From: Pseudomonas nitroreducens
GTDB lineage: Bacteria > Pseudomonadota > Gammaproteobacteria > Pseudomonadales > Pseudomonadaceae
Direction: 5' to 3'
Assembly (NCBI RefSeq): GCF_014204515.1
Contig: NZ_JACHLI010000013.1
Span: forward strand, 62,001 to 126,000
Length of the DNA: 64,000 bases
Positions 35,750 through 48,961 of this stretch are shown piece after piece (the stretch's first letter is position 1; each line of letters begins with the position of its first letter). The notes beneath the pieces were generated by a model. It was not told where the DNA came from. It ran no database searches and saw only the letters and a list, made by a program, of their open reading frames with translations. The translations under genes and the position numbers were made by a program.

Positions 35750-36178
35750 TCAGGGGCGCGGCAGGCGATGGTCCTGCAAAGGATAGCCCTGCTCGCGGTA
35801 GCGACGGAAATTCTCCCGCGCGGCCTGACGGATCGCCGATTCCTCGATCACCAGTTCGGCGACCCGGTTGAAGCGGTCGACGAAGGCGGGGATCGCCAGG
35901 GTCAGGTTGATCAGCAGGTCCCGGTGGCTTTCCGGCGGTTCGCCCAGGGCCAGCACGATGGGCGAGTCGGCGTCTTCTTCCACCGCGTTGTGTGGGATGA
36001 AGGTTTCCCCGCGGAAGTTCCACAGCCGGGCGTCCAGCGCATCGCGCTGGGCCTCGTCGCTGCACAGCACGAAGATGCGCATGCCTTGCCGCCAGGCCTT
36101 TTCGGCGAGGCGGCAGGCGATGGTCAGGCGTGCGTCGGGATCGGCGCTGGGGATGACGTAGAAATCCACACGCGTCAT
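35750..36178 (-). CDS. holC: DNA polymerase III subunit chi
   Basis: Clamp-loader accessory protein of 142 residues that links the DNA polymerase III holoenzyme to SSB. It starts MTRVDFYVIPSADPDARLTI, and shows LAEKAWRQGMRIFVLCSDEA and LWNFRGETFIPHNAVEED, the conserved HolC core. ATG 36178 is chosen as the family start; an upstream in-frame ATG would add nine unconserved residues. It lies 34 bp after pepA on the same strand. Confidence 0.95.
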   Translation of the reverse strand: MTRVDFYVIPSADPDARLTIACRLAEKAWRQGMRIFVLCSDEAQRDALDARLWNFRGETFIPHNAVEEDADSPIVLALGEPPESHRDLLINLTLAIPAFVDRFNRVAELVIEESAIRQAARENFRRYREQGYPLQDHRLPRP

Positions 36179-36212
36179 GCGTTCGATCCCATCGGCAGGT
36201 TGCACTGTGCCA

Positions 36213-39010
<2,798 letters not shown>

Positions 39011-39018
<8 letters not shown>

Positions 39019-40078
39019 GCTGGATCGTTACATCGGTACCACCGTCTTCGTGTCCATTCTCGCCGTGCTCGGGGTCATCCTCGGGCTCGCCGAGCTGTTC
39101 GCCTTCGTCGACCAGCTGGGGCAGATCAGCGACACCTACACCCTGGGCGAGGCGCTCAAGTTCGTCCTGCTGACCGCCCCCAGCCGCGGCTACGACATGC
39201 TGCCGATGGCCGCGCTGATCGGCTGCCTGGTGGGCCTGGGGACCCTGGCCAGCAACAGCGAGCTGACCATCATGCGCGCGGCCGGGGTGTCCCTGCAGCG
39301 CATCGTCTGGGCGGTGATGAAACCGATGCTGGTGCTGATGTGCGTCGGCATCCTGATCGGCGAGTACGTCGTGCCGGTGACCGAAACCATGGCCCAGAGC
39401 GGCCGTGCCCTGGCCCAGAGCGGCAATGGCTCGCAGAGCTCCAAGTCGGGCCTGTGGCACCGTCAGGGCCACGAGTTCATCCACATCAACGTGGTGCGTC
39501 CGGATGGCGTGCTGCTGGGCGTGACCCGCTACGACTTCGACGACAACCGTCGCCTGCAGACCGCCAGCTTCGCGCGCCAGGCGGTATTCCAGGACGGCCA
39601 GTGGGTGCTCCAGGATGTGACGACCACCGTGCTGCACAGTGCCGAAAAGCGCAGTGAAGTGGTCACTCAGGCCAGTGAAGCGTGGAATATCCAGCTCACC
39701 CCGCAACTGCTCAACACCGTGGTGATGGAGCCGGATGCCCTGTCGATCACCGGCCTGTGGAGCTACATCCATTACCTGCAGGAACAGGGCCTGAGCTCCA
39801 ACCGCTACTGGCTGGCGTTCTGGACCAAGATCCTGCAGCCGCTGGTGACCGCCGCCCTGGTGCTGATGGCGATCTCCTTCATCTTCGGTCCGCTGCGCAG
39901 CGTGACCCTCGGCCAGCGGGTGTTCACCGGCGTGCTGGTGGGCTTCACCTTCCGCATCGCCCAGGACCTGCTCGGCCCGTCCAGTCAGGTGTTCAACTTC
40001 CCGCCGCTGCTGGCGGTGGTGGTGCCGGCGGCGATCTGTGCGGTGCTCGGCATGCTGTTGTTGCGCAGGGCGGGCTGA
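39011..40078 (+). CDS. lptG: LPS export ABC transporter permease LptG
   Basis: Second permease of the lipopolysaccharide exporter, 355 residues. It has the same architecture as LptF: first helix near residues 10-35, GYDMLPMAALIGCLVGLGTL, a periplasmic domain (HRQGHEFIHINVVRPDGVLL), and C-terminal helices with FIFGPLRSVTLGQRVFTGVL. Its start lies inside lptF. A perfect palindromic terminator follows. Confidence 0.97.
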
Positions 40079-40095
40079 CCGCGCTGTGGCGACAA

Positions 40096-40123
40096 CGAAA
40101 AAGCCGGCGATCGCCGGCTTTTT
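40096..40123. terminator. Bidirectional terminator between lptG and RDD-protein gene
   Basis: A 28-bp perfect palindrome, GAAAAAGCCGGCGA and its complement, with A-run and T-run on either side. It lies between convergent genes (stops at 40078 and 40143) and can serve both. Confidence 0.93.
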
Positions 40124-40142
40124 CGTGTCTGGAGACTGGTGC

Positions 40143-40664
40143 TCAGCGGCGCCCCTGGGCCGCCTTGCGCACGTCCTTGGGAATCTGGATGACCACGCTT
40201 TCCGAGTAGCGGTCCTGCCAGGTGCGCTTGTCCTTGTCCCAGAGCATCCAGAGGAAGCCCAGGCCCAGGCAGGCCCAGGAGCCGATGGCGATGACGAAGC
40301 GCAGCAGCGCCTGCATCAGGCTGATCGGCGAACCATTGGCGTTCTGCACGCGGATGCCCCAGACCTGCATGCCCAGGGTCTGGCCGTTGTGGGTCCAGAA
40401 CTTGGCGAAGAAGGCGAACACGCTGACGAACAGCAGGCTCGACAGCAGCGGATCGCCGATCAGCCCGCCCTGGTCGGCCAGCTGACGCAGCTTCTCGCTG
40501 CCATAGATCAGACGCAGCAGCCCCTGCTGGTAAGCCAGGGTGACCACCATCATCAGCGCCACGCAGAGCAGGAAGTCGTAGAACATCGCGGCGAAACGGC
40601 GGATGAGCGTGGCGGGCGGGAAGCTTCCCGCGGGCTGGAGCTGCTGCGGCTTGGGCATGGGCAT
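40143..40664 (-). CDS. RDD-family membrane protein
   Basis: Small integral membrane protein of 173 residues with about four hydrophobic segments. RDD features are ATLIRRFAAMFYDFLLCVAL in the first helix and HNGQTLGMQVWGIRVQNANG before the third. The C-terminus carries LWDKDKRTWQDRYSESVVI, typical of the family. RDD proteins are poorly characterised; some act in ion transport. Start at ATG 40664 or 40658. Confidence 0.9.
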   Translation of the reverse strand: MPMPKPQQLQPAGSFPPATLIRRFAAMFYDFLLCVALMMVVTLAYQQGLLRLIYGSEKLRQLADQGGLIGDPLLSSLLFVSVFAFFAKFWTHNGQTLGMQVWGIRVQNANGSPISLMQALLRFVIAIGSWACLGLGFLWMLWDKDKRTWQDRYSESVVIQIPKDVRKAAQGRR

Positions 40665-40852
40665 CTTCTGTGACGGTCGGTTTCTGTGACGGGCGTTTTC
40701 GGAGACGAACGGAGCGATGGGGCGGGGATTATACGGATTCCGTACTTCGGGCGTGCCCCGCCGGCGGCTGTTCTAAGCTGAGGAGGCCGGCTGCCCATGG
40801 GGGGAGTGGCAATGCGTCGCAGCTCGCGGCGCCCGTCGAGCAAGGAACAAGG

Positions 40853-42403
40853 ATGCCGCTACGCAGTTATACCCGACGCCGGCTGCTGCCTCGCCTGGTG
40901 TTTTCGCTTTCCATGGCCTTGTTGCCGATGGTGCTGGGCAACGTCCTGATCTATTGGCAGACCTTGCGCAGCCTTTCTGCTGAAGCCCAGACGGCCGCCG
41001 CCGAGGCGGTACGCCTGTTCGACGTGATGCTGGGCAACGCTACCGGTGCCGCGCGGGTGGCGCTGCTGCATACCGACTCGAGCTGCGATCATGCGACGCT
41101 GGTGCTGCGCGAGCAGGTCGCGGTGGTGCCGTTCGTCCGCTCGGTCAATCTGACCCGCGACGACAACATCTATTGCACTTCGCTGTTCGGCGGCTTCGCT
41201 GCGCGGCTGGAGCCTGACCTCTACGTCGCGGGCGAGTTGCGCATGATGGCGGGAAACGAGGTGACGCCGGATTCCGCCCTGTTGATCCTGCGGCGGGTCG
41301 AGGGGCGCTATGCCGCGCTGGCCACGGTGGACGGACGCTACCTGAGCAACACCCTGCAATTGGTCGACCAGCGCAGCGACCTGCAGTTGCAGGTCGGCCG
41401 GCAATGGATGGATGAAGAGGGGCGGGTCTTCGAGGGGGAGCCGGCGCCCCTGCCGTTGGGGCATGTCGAACTGGCTTCGGAGCGCTATCCCTACCAGGTG
41501 ATCGGCGGCTTCCCGGCTGGCGCGCAATGGCAACACATTCGCGAGGACTCGCTGCCGCTGGTGGCTTTGATGCTTGCGCTGGGTGGGGTTTCCGGCGTGG
41601 TCTGTTTCTGGCTATGGGGTCGCTCGGCCACGCCGAGCCTGGAACTGGAACGCGCGATGATGGCAGGAGAGTTCGTCCCCTATCTGCAGCCGCTGGTGGA
41701 TGCCAGGGACGGTCACTGGATCGGCGCCGAAGTGCTGATGCGCTGGATCCATCCGCGCGAAGGCATGGTCGGCCCGGACCTGTTCATCCCCCTGGCCGAG
41801 CGCTCCGGGCTGATCGTGCCGATGACCCGGGATCTCATGCAGCAGGTGGCGGATGCCCTGGCGCCGCACGGACAGCTGCTGGGAGAGGGGTTCCACCTGG
41901 GCTTCAACATCAGCGCATCGCACTGCAGCGATCCGACCCTGCTGGACGATTGCCGCGATTTCAAGTCGCGCTTCCTGCCCCATCGGCCGGAGCTGACCCT
42001 GGAGTTGACCGAGCGCGAGCTGATCGCCTCTAGCGAGGTGACCGACGAGTTGTTCGACAACCTGCATGCCCAGGGCATCTACCTGGCCATCGATGACTTC
42101 GGTACCGGCAATTCGAGCCTCGCCTACCTGCACCGCTTCAAGGTGGACGCGCTGAAGATCGACAAGAGCTTCGTGGCGATGATCGGTGTCGATGCCCTGT
42201 CCCTGCACATCCTCGACAGCATCGTCGAACTCTGCGGCAAGCTGGAGCTGCGGATCGTCGCCGAGGGGGTGGAGACGCAGGAGCAGTGGGACTACCTGGC
42301 GCAGCGTGGGGTGGATGTGCTGCAGGGCTACCTGTTCGGCAAGCCGATGGCGCTGGCGGCCTTCATCGAGGCCCTGGTGGCCAGAAACGAAAAAGCCCGC
42401 TGA
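40853..42403 (+). CDS. Membrane cyclic-di-GMP phosphodiesterase (CSS motif + EAL)
   Basis: Predicted c-di-GMP phosphodiesterase of 516 residues. Two membrane helices (about 15-40 and 230-250) bracket a periplasmic CSS-type domain holding cysteines in DSSCDHATLVLR and NIYCTSLFGG; in known members a disulfide there controls activity. The cytoplasmic EAL domain has EVLMRW in place of EALLRW, and keeps ELTERELI, AIDDFGTGNSSLAYLH, KIDKSFVAM and AEGVETQEQ, so it looks catalytically complete. ATG 40853 follows CAAGGAACAAGG. Its stop codon lies inside a terminator hairpin. Confidence 0.94.
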   Translation: MPLRSYTRRRLLPRLVFSLSMALLPMVLGNVLIYWQTLRSLSAEAQTAAAEAVRLFDVMLGNATGAARVALLHTDSSCDHATLVLREQVAVVPFVRSVNLTRDDNIYCTSLFGGFAARLEPDLYVAGELRMMAGNEVTPDSALLILRRVEGRYAALATVDGRYLSNTLQLVDQRSDLQLQVGRQWMDEEGRVFEGEPAPLPLGHVELASERYPYQVIGGFPAGAQWQHIREDSLPLVALMLALGGVSGVVCFWLWGRSATPSLELERAMMAGEFVPYLQPLVDARDGHWIGAEVLMRWIHPREGMVGPDLFIPLAERSGLIVPMTRDLMQQVADALAPHGQLLGEGFHLGFNISASHCSDPTLLDDCRDFKSRFLPHRPELTLELTERELIASSEVTDELFDNLHAQGIYLAIDDFGTGNSSLAYLHRFKVDALKIDKSFVAMIGVDALSLHILDSIVELCGKLELRIVAEGVETQEQWDYLAQRGVDVLQGYLFGKPMALAAFIEALVARNEKAR

Positions 42404-42415
42404 GCAGCGGGCTTT
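42392..42415 (+). terminator. Terminator overlapping the EAL-gene stop codon
   Basis: AAAGCCCGCT and AGCGGGCTTT pair around a short GAGC loop. The TGA stop at 42401-42403 lies inside the hairpin. It could also work for the tRNA transcript coming from the other strand. Confidence 0.82.
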
Positions 42416-42447
42416 CAAGTGGTGTCCTTCCGAAAGAAGAAGAAGGA

Positions 42448-42533
42448 TGGTGCCCCGGGAGAGACTCGAACTCTCACTCTGTCGCCAGAAACGGATTTTG
42501 AATCCGCCGCGTCTACCATTCCGCCACCGAGGC
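42448..42533 (-). tRNA. tRNA-Leu (anticodon CAA)
   Basis: An 86-base tRNA including an encoded CCA. The acceptor arms are GCCTCGG and CCGGGGC with one G-U pair, followed by A and CCA. The D-arm has GGCGGAATGGTAGACGC, the anticodon loop is TTCAAAA within a GCGGA/TCCGT stem, and the T-arm is GAGTTCGAGTCTC. A variable arm of the long class II type fits leucine. It sits between the EAL gene and queA. Confidence 0.95.
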
Positions 42534-42639
42534 AATGGCGCGGCAGTATAGGGAGAGGCTCTGCGCCGGTCAATCGGCTCGAATGGTCAGAAATGGGCAT
42601 TTCCAGTAAGATGTGCGCCCCTTCGAGATAGCTCCTTCC

Positions 42640-43683
42640 ATGCGCGTCGCTGACTTTCATTTCGATCTGCCCGAGGCGCTGATTGCCCGCCACCCGCTCG
42701 CGGAACGCCGCTCCAGCCGTCTGCTGGTGCTGGATGGCCCAAGCGGCGAGCTCAGCCATCGGCAATTCGCTGACATCCTCGGCTTCCTCAAGCCGGGTGA
42801 CCTGATGGTGTTCAACAACACCCGGGTGATTCCTGCCCGCCTGTTCGGCCAGAAGGCTTCCGGCGGCAAGCTGGAAATCCTCGTGGAACGCGTGCTGGAC
42901 AGCCACCGCGTACTGGCCCATGTGCGTTCGAGCAAGTCGCCCAAGCCGGGATCGAAGATCCTCATCGATGGCGGTGGCGAGGCCGAGATGCTGCAGCGCC
43001 ACGATGCGCTGTTCGAGCTGGGCTTCAGCGAGGAAGTGCTGCCGCTGCTCGAGCGCGTCGGCCACATGCCGCTGCCGCCCTATATCGACCGGCCGGACGA
43101 AGACGCCGACCGCGAGCGCTACCAGACCGTCTACGCCGAGCGTGCCGGCGCCGTTGCCGCGCCGACCGCCGGCCTGCACTTCGACGAGGCGCTGCTGGAG
43201 TCGATCCGCGCCAAGGGCGTGGAGACCGCCTTCGTCACCCTGCACGTGGGCGCCGGCACCTTCCAGCCGGTACGCGTGGAGCGCATCGAAGACCACCACA
43301 TGCACAACGAATGGCTGGAAGTCAGCCAGGACGTGGTCGACGCCGTGGCCGCCTGCAAGGCGCGCGGTGGTCGGGTGGTCGCCGTCGGCACCACCAGCGT
43401 GCGCTCGCTGGAAAGCGCCGCCCGCGATGGCGTGCTCAAGCCGTTCAGTGGCGACACCGACATCTTCATCTTCCCCGGGCGGCCGTTCCACGTGGTCGAC
43501 GCCCTGGTGACCAACTTCCACCTGCCCGAATCCACGCTGCTGATGCTGGTTTCGGCCTTCGCCGGCTACCCGGAGACCATGGCCGCCTACGCGGCCGCGG
43601 TGGAGCAGGGCTATCGCTTCTTCAGCTACGGCGACGCCATGTTCATCACCCGCAATCCGGCACCGCGCGGCCCCGAGGACTGA
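42640..43683 (+). CDS. queA: S-adenosylmethionine:tRNA ribosyltransferase-isomerase QueA
   Basis: Builds epoxyqueuosine on tRNA by transferring ribosyl from SAM to preQ1 at position 34; 347 residues. It begins [20 protein letters not shown] and contains [45 protein letters not shown] and [20 protein letters not shown], all conserved in QueA. ATG 42640 is the family start, 27 bases inside a longer open frame. It heads queA-tgt-yajC-secD-secF; tgt follows after 3 bp. Confidence 0.98.
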   Translation: MRVADFHFDLPEALIARHPLAERRSSRLLVLDGPSGELSHRQFADILGFLKPGDLMVFNNTRVIPARLFGQKASGGKLEILVERVLDSHRVLAHVRSSKSPKPGSKILIDGGGEAEMLQRHDALFELGFSEEVLPLLERVGHMPLPPYIDRPDEDADRERYQTVYAERAGAVAAPTAGLHFDEALLESIRAKGVETAFVTLHVGAGTFQPVRVERIEDHHMHNEWLEVSQDVVDAVAACKARGGRVVAVGTTSVRSLESAARDGVLKPFSGDTDIFIFPGRPFHVVDALVTNFHLPESTLLMLVSAFAGYPETMAAYAAAVEQGYRFFSYGDAMFITRNPAPRGPED

Positions 43684-44814
<1,131 letters not shown>

Positions 44815-44853
44815 CCTCATCCTTTCGAAAAAGCTTTGTGACAGGAGTTACCC

Positions 44854-45195
44854 ATGAGTTTTCTGATCCCCGCTGCCTTCGCTGACACCGCGGCACCCGC
44901 TGCTGCTGCCGGTCCGGCCGGCACCGGCTTCGAGTGGATTTTCCTGGTCGGTTTCCTGGTCATCTTCTACCTGATGATCTGGCGTCCCCAGGCCAAGCGC
45001 TCGAAAGAGCACAAGAACCTGCTGTCCGGCCTGCAGAAGGGCGATGAAGTCGTCACTTCCGCCGGTATCGCCGGCAAGGTGACCAAGGTGGCTGATGACT
45101 TCGTCGTCGTCGAGGTTTCCGACAACGTCGAGCTGAAGTTCCAGAAGGCCGCGATCGCCGCCACCCTGCCGAAAGGCACCCTGAAGGCGATCTGA
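44854..45195 (+). CDS. yajC: Preprotein translocase subunit YajC
   Basis: Small single-span membrane protein of 113 residues that joins the SecDF complex. The membrane helix is FEWIFLVGFLVIFYLMIWRP followed by the basic stop QAKRSKEHKNLLSGLQKGDE and the beta-rich cytoplasmic tail VVTSAGIAGKVTKVADDFVV. ATG 44854 follows AGGAG. secD comes next after 64 bp. Confidence 0.97.
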   Translation: MSFLIPAAFADTAAPAAAAGPAGTGFEWIFLVGFLVIFYLMIWRPQAKRSKEHKNLLSGLQKGDEVVTSAGIAGKVTKVADDFVVVEVSDNVELKFQKAAIAATLPKGTLKAI

Positions 45196-45259
45196 TCCAC
45201 CCCATAGAAACCCAACCGACGGGGCGCAAGATGCGCCCCGCGTCATAACGGGCGGTGTC

Positions 45260-47122
45260 ATGCTCAACAAGTATCCCCTGTGGAAGTATCTGCTGATCCT
45301 GGCGGTCCTGGCCGTCGGTTTCATCTATTCCGCACCCAACCTCTATCCGGACGATCCGGCCGTCCAGATCAGCGGCGCGAGCACCGCGCTGCAGATTACC
45401 CAGGCCGACGTCGACAAGGCCGGCAAGGCGCTGACCGACGCGGGCATCGCCGTGAAGGCCGGCTCGCTGGGCAAGAACAGCGGCCTGATCCGTCTGGTGA
45501 AACAGGAAGACCAGCTGCCGGCCAAGGACATCGTTCGCCGCGCGCTGGGTGACGACTACGTGGTCGCCCTGAACCTGGCCCAGACCACGCCGAACTGGCT
45601 GCGCAACATCGCCGCCCACCCGATGAAGCTGGGTCTGGACCTGTCCGGTGGTGTGCACTTCCTGCTGGAAGTGGACATGGACAAGGCCGTCGATGCGCGC
45701 ATGAAGGTCTACGAAAGCGAGATCAAGAGCGCGCTGCGTAAAGAGCGCGTGCGCTACCGCAGCCTGCCGGTGCAGGACAGCGGCATCCAGCTGGGCTTCA
45801 CCGAAGAGGCCGACCTGGACAAGTCCAAGGCGATCATCGCCAAGGACTACCGCGATTTCGAGGTCAACCAGAGCGAGCGCAACGGCATGCAGGTCCTGCG
45901 CCTGACCATGACCGCGACCAAGCTGGCGGAAATCCGCGAATACTCGATCAAGCAGAACCTCACCACCGTCCGCAACCGCGTGAACGAGCTGGGCGTTTCC
46001 GAACCGCTGGTACAGCGCCAGGGCGCCAACCGCATCGTCGTCGAGCTGCCGGGCGTGCAGGACACCGCCGAAGCCAAGCGCATCCTCGGCAAGACCGCCA
46101 ACCTGGAGTTCCGCCTGGCCGCCGAGCCGGACGCGCTCAAGTCCACCACCGAAACCCTCGAGTTCCGTGAGCCGCGCCGTCCGCCGGCGATGCTGGAACG
46201 TGGCGTGATCATCACCGGCGACCAGGTCACCGACGCCAGCGCCAGCTTCGACGAGAACGGCCGCCCGCAGGTGAACATCCGTCTGGATGGCCACGGTGGC
46301 GAGCTGATGAACCGTGCGACCCGCAACAACGTCGGCCGCAGCATGGCCGTGGTGTTCATCGAGCAGAAGCCGATCACCCGCTACGCCAAGCAGGTGGTTG
46401 ACGGCGTCGAGCAGGAAGTCGCGGTTCCGGCGTTCAAGGAAGAGAAGCAGATCATCAGCCTGGCGACCATCCAGTCGCCGCTGGGCAACCAGTTCCGCAT
46501 CACCGGCCTGGATGCTCCGGGCGAATCCTCGGAGCTGGCCCTGCTGCTGCGCGCCGGTGGTCTCGCCGCGCCGATGTACTTCGCCGAAGAACGCACCATC
46601 GGCCCGAGCCTGGGCGCGGACAACATCGCCAAGGGTATCGACGCCTCCCTCTGGGGCATGGTCTTCGTGTCCCTGTTCATCATCGTCATCTACCGCTTCT
46701 TCGGCGTGATCGCCACCGTCGCCCTGGCCTTCAACATGGTCATGCTGGTGGCGCTGATGTCGATCCTCGGTGCGACCCTGACCCTGCCGGGTATCGCGGG
46801 TATCGTGCTGACCATGGGCATGGCGGTGGACGCCAACGTGCTGATCTTCTCCCGAATAAGGGAAGAGCTGGCATCCGGCATGTCGACCCAGCGGGCGATC
46901 CACGAAGGCTTCAACCGCGCCTTCACCGCGATCATCGACGCCAACCTGACCTCGCTGCTGGTCGGCGGCATCCTCTACGCCATGGGCACCGGCCCGGTGA
47001 AGGGCTTCGCCGTGACCATGTCCCTGGGCATTCTCACCTCGATGTTCACCGCCATCATGGTCACCCGCGCAATGGTGAACCTGATCTACGGCGGTCGCGA
47101 CGTGAAGAAGCTGTGGATCTAA
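45260..47122 (+). CDS. secD: Protein translocase subunit SecD
   Basis: Membrane protein of 620 residues that uses the proton gradient to help protein export through SecYEG. The first helix (KYLLILAVLAVGFIYSAPNL) is followed by the large periplasmic P1 region with LGLDLSGGVHFLLEVDMDKA, and six helices lie in the last third, including MGMAVDANVLIFSRIREELA with the conserved aspartate. Length is normal for Pseudomonas. secF follows after 10 bp. Confidence 0.98.
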   Translation: MLNKYPLWKYLLILAVLAVGFIYSAPNLYPDDPAVQISGASTALQITQADVDKAGKALTDAGIAVKAGSLGKNSGLIRLVKQEDQLPAKDIVRRALGDDYVVALNLAQTTPNWLRNIAAHPMKLGLDLSGGVHFLLEVDMDKAVDARMKVYESEIKSALRKERVRYRSLPVQDSGIQLGFTEEADLDKSKAIIAKDYRDFEVNQSERNGMQVLRLTMTATKLAEIREYSIKQNLTTVRNRVNELGVSEPLVQRQGANRIVVELPGVQDTAEAKRILGKTANLEFRLAAEPDALKSTTETLEFREPRRPPAMLERGVIITGDQVTDASASFDENGRPQVNIRLDGHGGELMNRATRNNVGRSMAVVFIEQKPITRYAKQVVDGVEQEVAVPAFKEEKQIISLATIQSPLGNQFRITGLDAPGESSELALLLRAGGLAAPMYFAEERTIGPSLGADNIAKGIDASLWGMVFVSLFIIVIYRFFGVIATVALAFNMVMLVALMSILGATLTLPGIAGIVLTMGMAVDANVLIFSRIREELASGMSTQRAIHEGFNRAFTAIIDANLTSLLVGGILYAMGTGPVKGFAVTMSLGILTSMFTAIMVTRAMVNLIYGGRDVKKLWI

Positions 47123-47132
47123 GGGGCCAGAG

Positions 47133-48050
47133 ATGAATATCAAGATCGGTACTATCAACTTCATGGGCGTGCGCAACATTGCGTTCGCCGCCACCCTGAT
47201 CCTGACCCTGATCGCCCTCGGCAGCTGGTTCGTCAAGGGCATCAACTTCGGCCTCGACTTCACCGGCGGTACGTCGATCAAGCTGAGCTACGAGCAGCCC
47301 GCGGACCTCTCCAAGGTCCGTGAGCAACTGGTCGCCGCCGGCTACCACGAAGCCGTGGTGCAGAGCTTCGGTGATACCAAGGACGTGCTGGTGCGTATGC
47401 CCAGCGAAGACCCGGAGTTGGGCAAGAAGGTCGCCGCTGCACTGCAGAAGGCTGACACTTCCAACCCGGCCAAGGTCAACGGCGTCGAGTACGTCGGCCC
47501 GCAGGTGGGTGAAGAGTTGCGCGACCAGGGCGGCCTCGGCATGCTCCTGGCGCTGGGCGGGATCCTGCTGTACGTCGGCTTCCGCTTCCAGTGGAAGTTC
47601 GCCCTCGGGGCGATCCTCTCGCTGATCCACGACGCCATCATCGTGATGGGCGTGCTGTCGTTCTTCCAGATCACCTTCGACCTCACCGTGCTCGCCGCGG
47701 TACTGGCGGTGGTGGGCTACTCGCTGAACGACACCATCGTGATCTTCGACCGGGTGCGCGAGAACTTCCGCGTGCTGCGCAAGGCCAGCCTGATCGACAA
47801 CATCAACATCTCGACCAGCCAGACCCTGCTGCGGACCATCGCTACCTCGGTATCGACCCTGCTGGCGATCGCCGCGCTGCTGTTCTTCGGTGGCGACAAC
47901 CTGTTCGGCTTCTCCATCGCCCTGTTCGTCGGCGTGATGGCGGGTACCTACTCGTCGATCTACATCGCCAACGTGGTGCTGATCTGGCTGAACCTGTCCA
48001 GCGAGGACCTGATTCCTCCGCCGAGCAAGGAAGCCGACGAGCGCCCGTAA
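47133..48050 (+). CDS. secF: Protein translocase subunit SecF
   Basis: Partner of SecD, 305 residues, six membrane helices. Signature segments are GINFGLDFTGGTSIKLSYEQ, VVGYSLNDTIVIFDRVRENF and TSVSTLLAIAALLFFGGDNL. It closes the queA-tgt-yajC-secDF run; a terminator lies 26 bp after the stop. Confidence 0.98.
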   Translation: MNIKIGTINFMGVRNIAFAATLILTLIALGSWFVKGINFGLDFTGGTSIKLSYEQPADLSKVREQLVAAGYHEAVVQSFGDTKDVLVRMPSEDPELGKKVAAALQKADTSNPAKVNGVEYVGPQVGEELRDQGGLGMLLALGGILLYVGFRFQWKFALGAILSLIHDAIIVMGVLSFFQITFDLTVLAAVLAVVGYSLNDTIVIFDRVRENFRVLRKASLIDNINISTSQTLLRTIATSVSTLLAIAALLFFGGDNLFGFSIALFVGVMAGTYSSIYIANVVLIWLNLSSEDLIPPPSKEADERP

Positions 48051-48076
48051 TAGAGCGTTTTCGGCCTTCGGCAGAG

Positions 48077-48101
48077 ACTCCCGCTTCGGCGGGAGTTTTT
48101 G
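48077..48101 (+). terminator. Rho-independent terminator of the secDF operon
   Basis: ACTCCCGC-TTCG-GCGGGAGT with a stable TTCG tetraloop, followed by TTTTTG. Confidence 0.93.
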
Positions 48102-48208
48102 TTTGTGGGTTTTGTCCTGCTTGATTGTTGGAACTTTCTTACAAATGAGTTGCTCCAAGGCAGGGTAAAGGGCAATGCCCGAATGAGAAGAAAGACCAGG
48201 AGATTCAT

Positions 48209-48745
48209 ATGAACAAGTCGTTGCTAATCGGTGCTGTGCTGGGCGCTGTAGGCGTGACTGCCGGTGGTGCCGTGGCTACCTACAGCTTGGTGGATCGCGC
48301 GCCCGCGTATGCCGAAGTGCTCGCGGTTCAGCCGGTCAAGGAAACCATCAAGAATCCGCGCCAGGTCTGCAAGGACGTGGCGGTGACCCATCAGCGTCCG
48401 GTCAAGGACCAGCATCAGATTGCCGGTACCGCGATCGGCGCCATCGCCGGCGGCCTGCTGGGCAACCAGATCGGCGGCGGCAACGGCAAGAAGATCGCTA
48501 CCGTGGCCGGTGCCATCGGCGGCGGTTATGCCGGCAACAAGGTGCAGGAAGGCATGCAGGAGCGTGACACCTACACCACCACCGAAACCCGTTGCAGCAC
48601 CGTCAACGACACCAGCGAGAAGGTGGTCGGCTATGACGTGAAGTACCTGCTCGATGGCAAGGCCGGCCAGGTCCGCATGGACCGCGATCCGGGCTCGCAG
48701 ATTCCGGTCGACAAGAGCGGCCGACTGATCCTGGGTCAGCAATAA
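48209..48745 (+). CDS. Glycine-zipper 2TM-domain protein (SlyB-like)
   Basis: Envelope protein of 178 residues. The N-terminal hydrophobic stretch (LLIGAVLGAVGVTAGGAVAT) can be a signal or anchor. A glycine-zipper repeat follows, GTAIGAIAGGLLGNQIGGGN then KKIATVAGAIGGGYAGNKVQ, typical of the SlyB/Rickettsia 17-kDa antigen family. The C-terminal half has YTTTETRCSTVNDTSEKVVG. It has its own promoter region after the secF terminator and its own terminator. Function unknown; outer-membrane stability is a reasonable guess. Confidence 0.88.
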   Translation: MNKSLLIGAVLGAVGVTAGGAVATYSLVDRAPAYAEVLAVQPVKETIKNPRQVCKDVAVTHQRPVKDQHQIAGTAIGAIAGGLLGNQIGGGNGKKIATVAGAIGGGYAGNKVQEGMQERDTYTTTETRCSTVNDTSEKVVGYDVKYLLDGKAGQVRMDRDPGSQIPVDKSGRLILGQQ

Positions 48746-48770
48746 GCAGTCGCCAGGTGTGGAACGAAGA

Positions 48771-48797
48771 AGGCGCCCGATGGGCGCCTTTTTCTTT
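48771..48797 (+). terminator. Rho-independent terminator of the glycine-zipper gene
   Basis: AGGCGCCC-GAT-GGGCGCCT followed by TTTTCTTTT, 25 bp past the stop. Confidence 0.93.
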
Positions 48798-48817
48798 TAC
48801 CGGCGTTTGACTGTGGG

Positions 48818-48891
48818 CGTAGGAGCGGACTCTGTCCGCGATGGTTTGAGATAGGGTGCGGGCCTATCGCGGACAGAGTCCGCTCCTACGC
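48818..48891. repeat. REP pair (GGACTCTGTCC variant)
   Basis: CGTAGGAGCGGACTCTGTCC starts at 48818 and its near-perfect inverse ends at 48891. It lies between the terminators of two convergent genes, the usual REP position. Confidence 0.87.
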
Positions 48892-48917
48892 AATGCCGCC
48901 GCACTGACGGAGGGCAC

Positions 48918-48945
48918 AAAAAAGCCCGGCAATACCGGGCTTTTT
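48918..48945 (-). terminator. Rho-independent terminator of suhB
   Basis: AAAAAGCCCGG, loop CAATA, CCGGGCTTTTT, 16 bp past the suhB stop. A and T runs on both sides make it usable in both directions. Confidence 0.92.
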
Positions 48946-48961
48946 GCATCGCAGCTCAGGC

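Noticed and set aside
42419..42631. A 70-codon frame across 42.4-42.6 kb
   Set aside because: It lies over tRNA-Leu read on the opposite strand; the tRNA structure explains the sequence.
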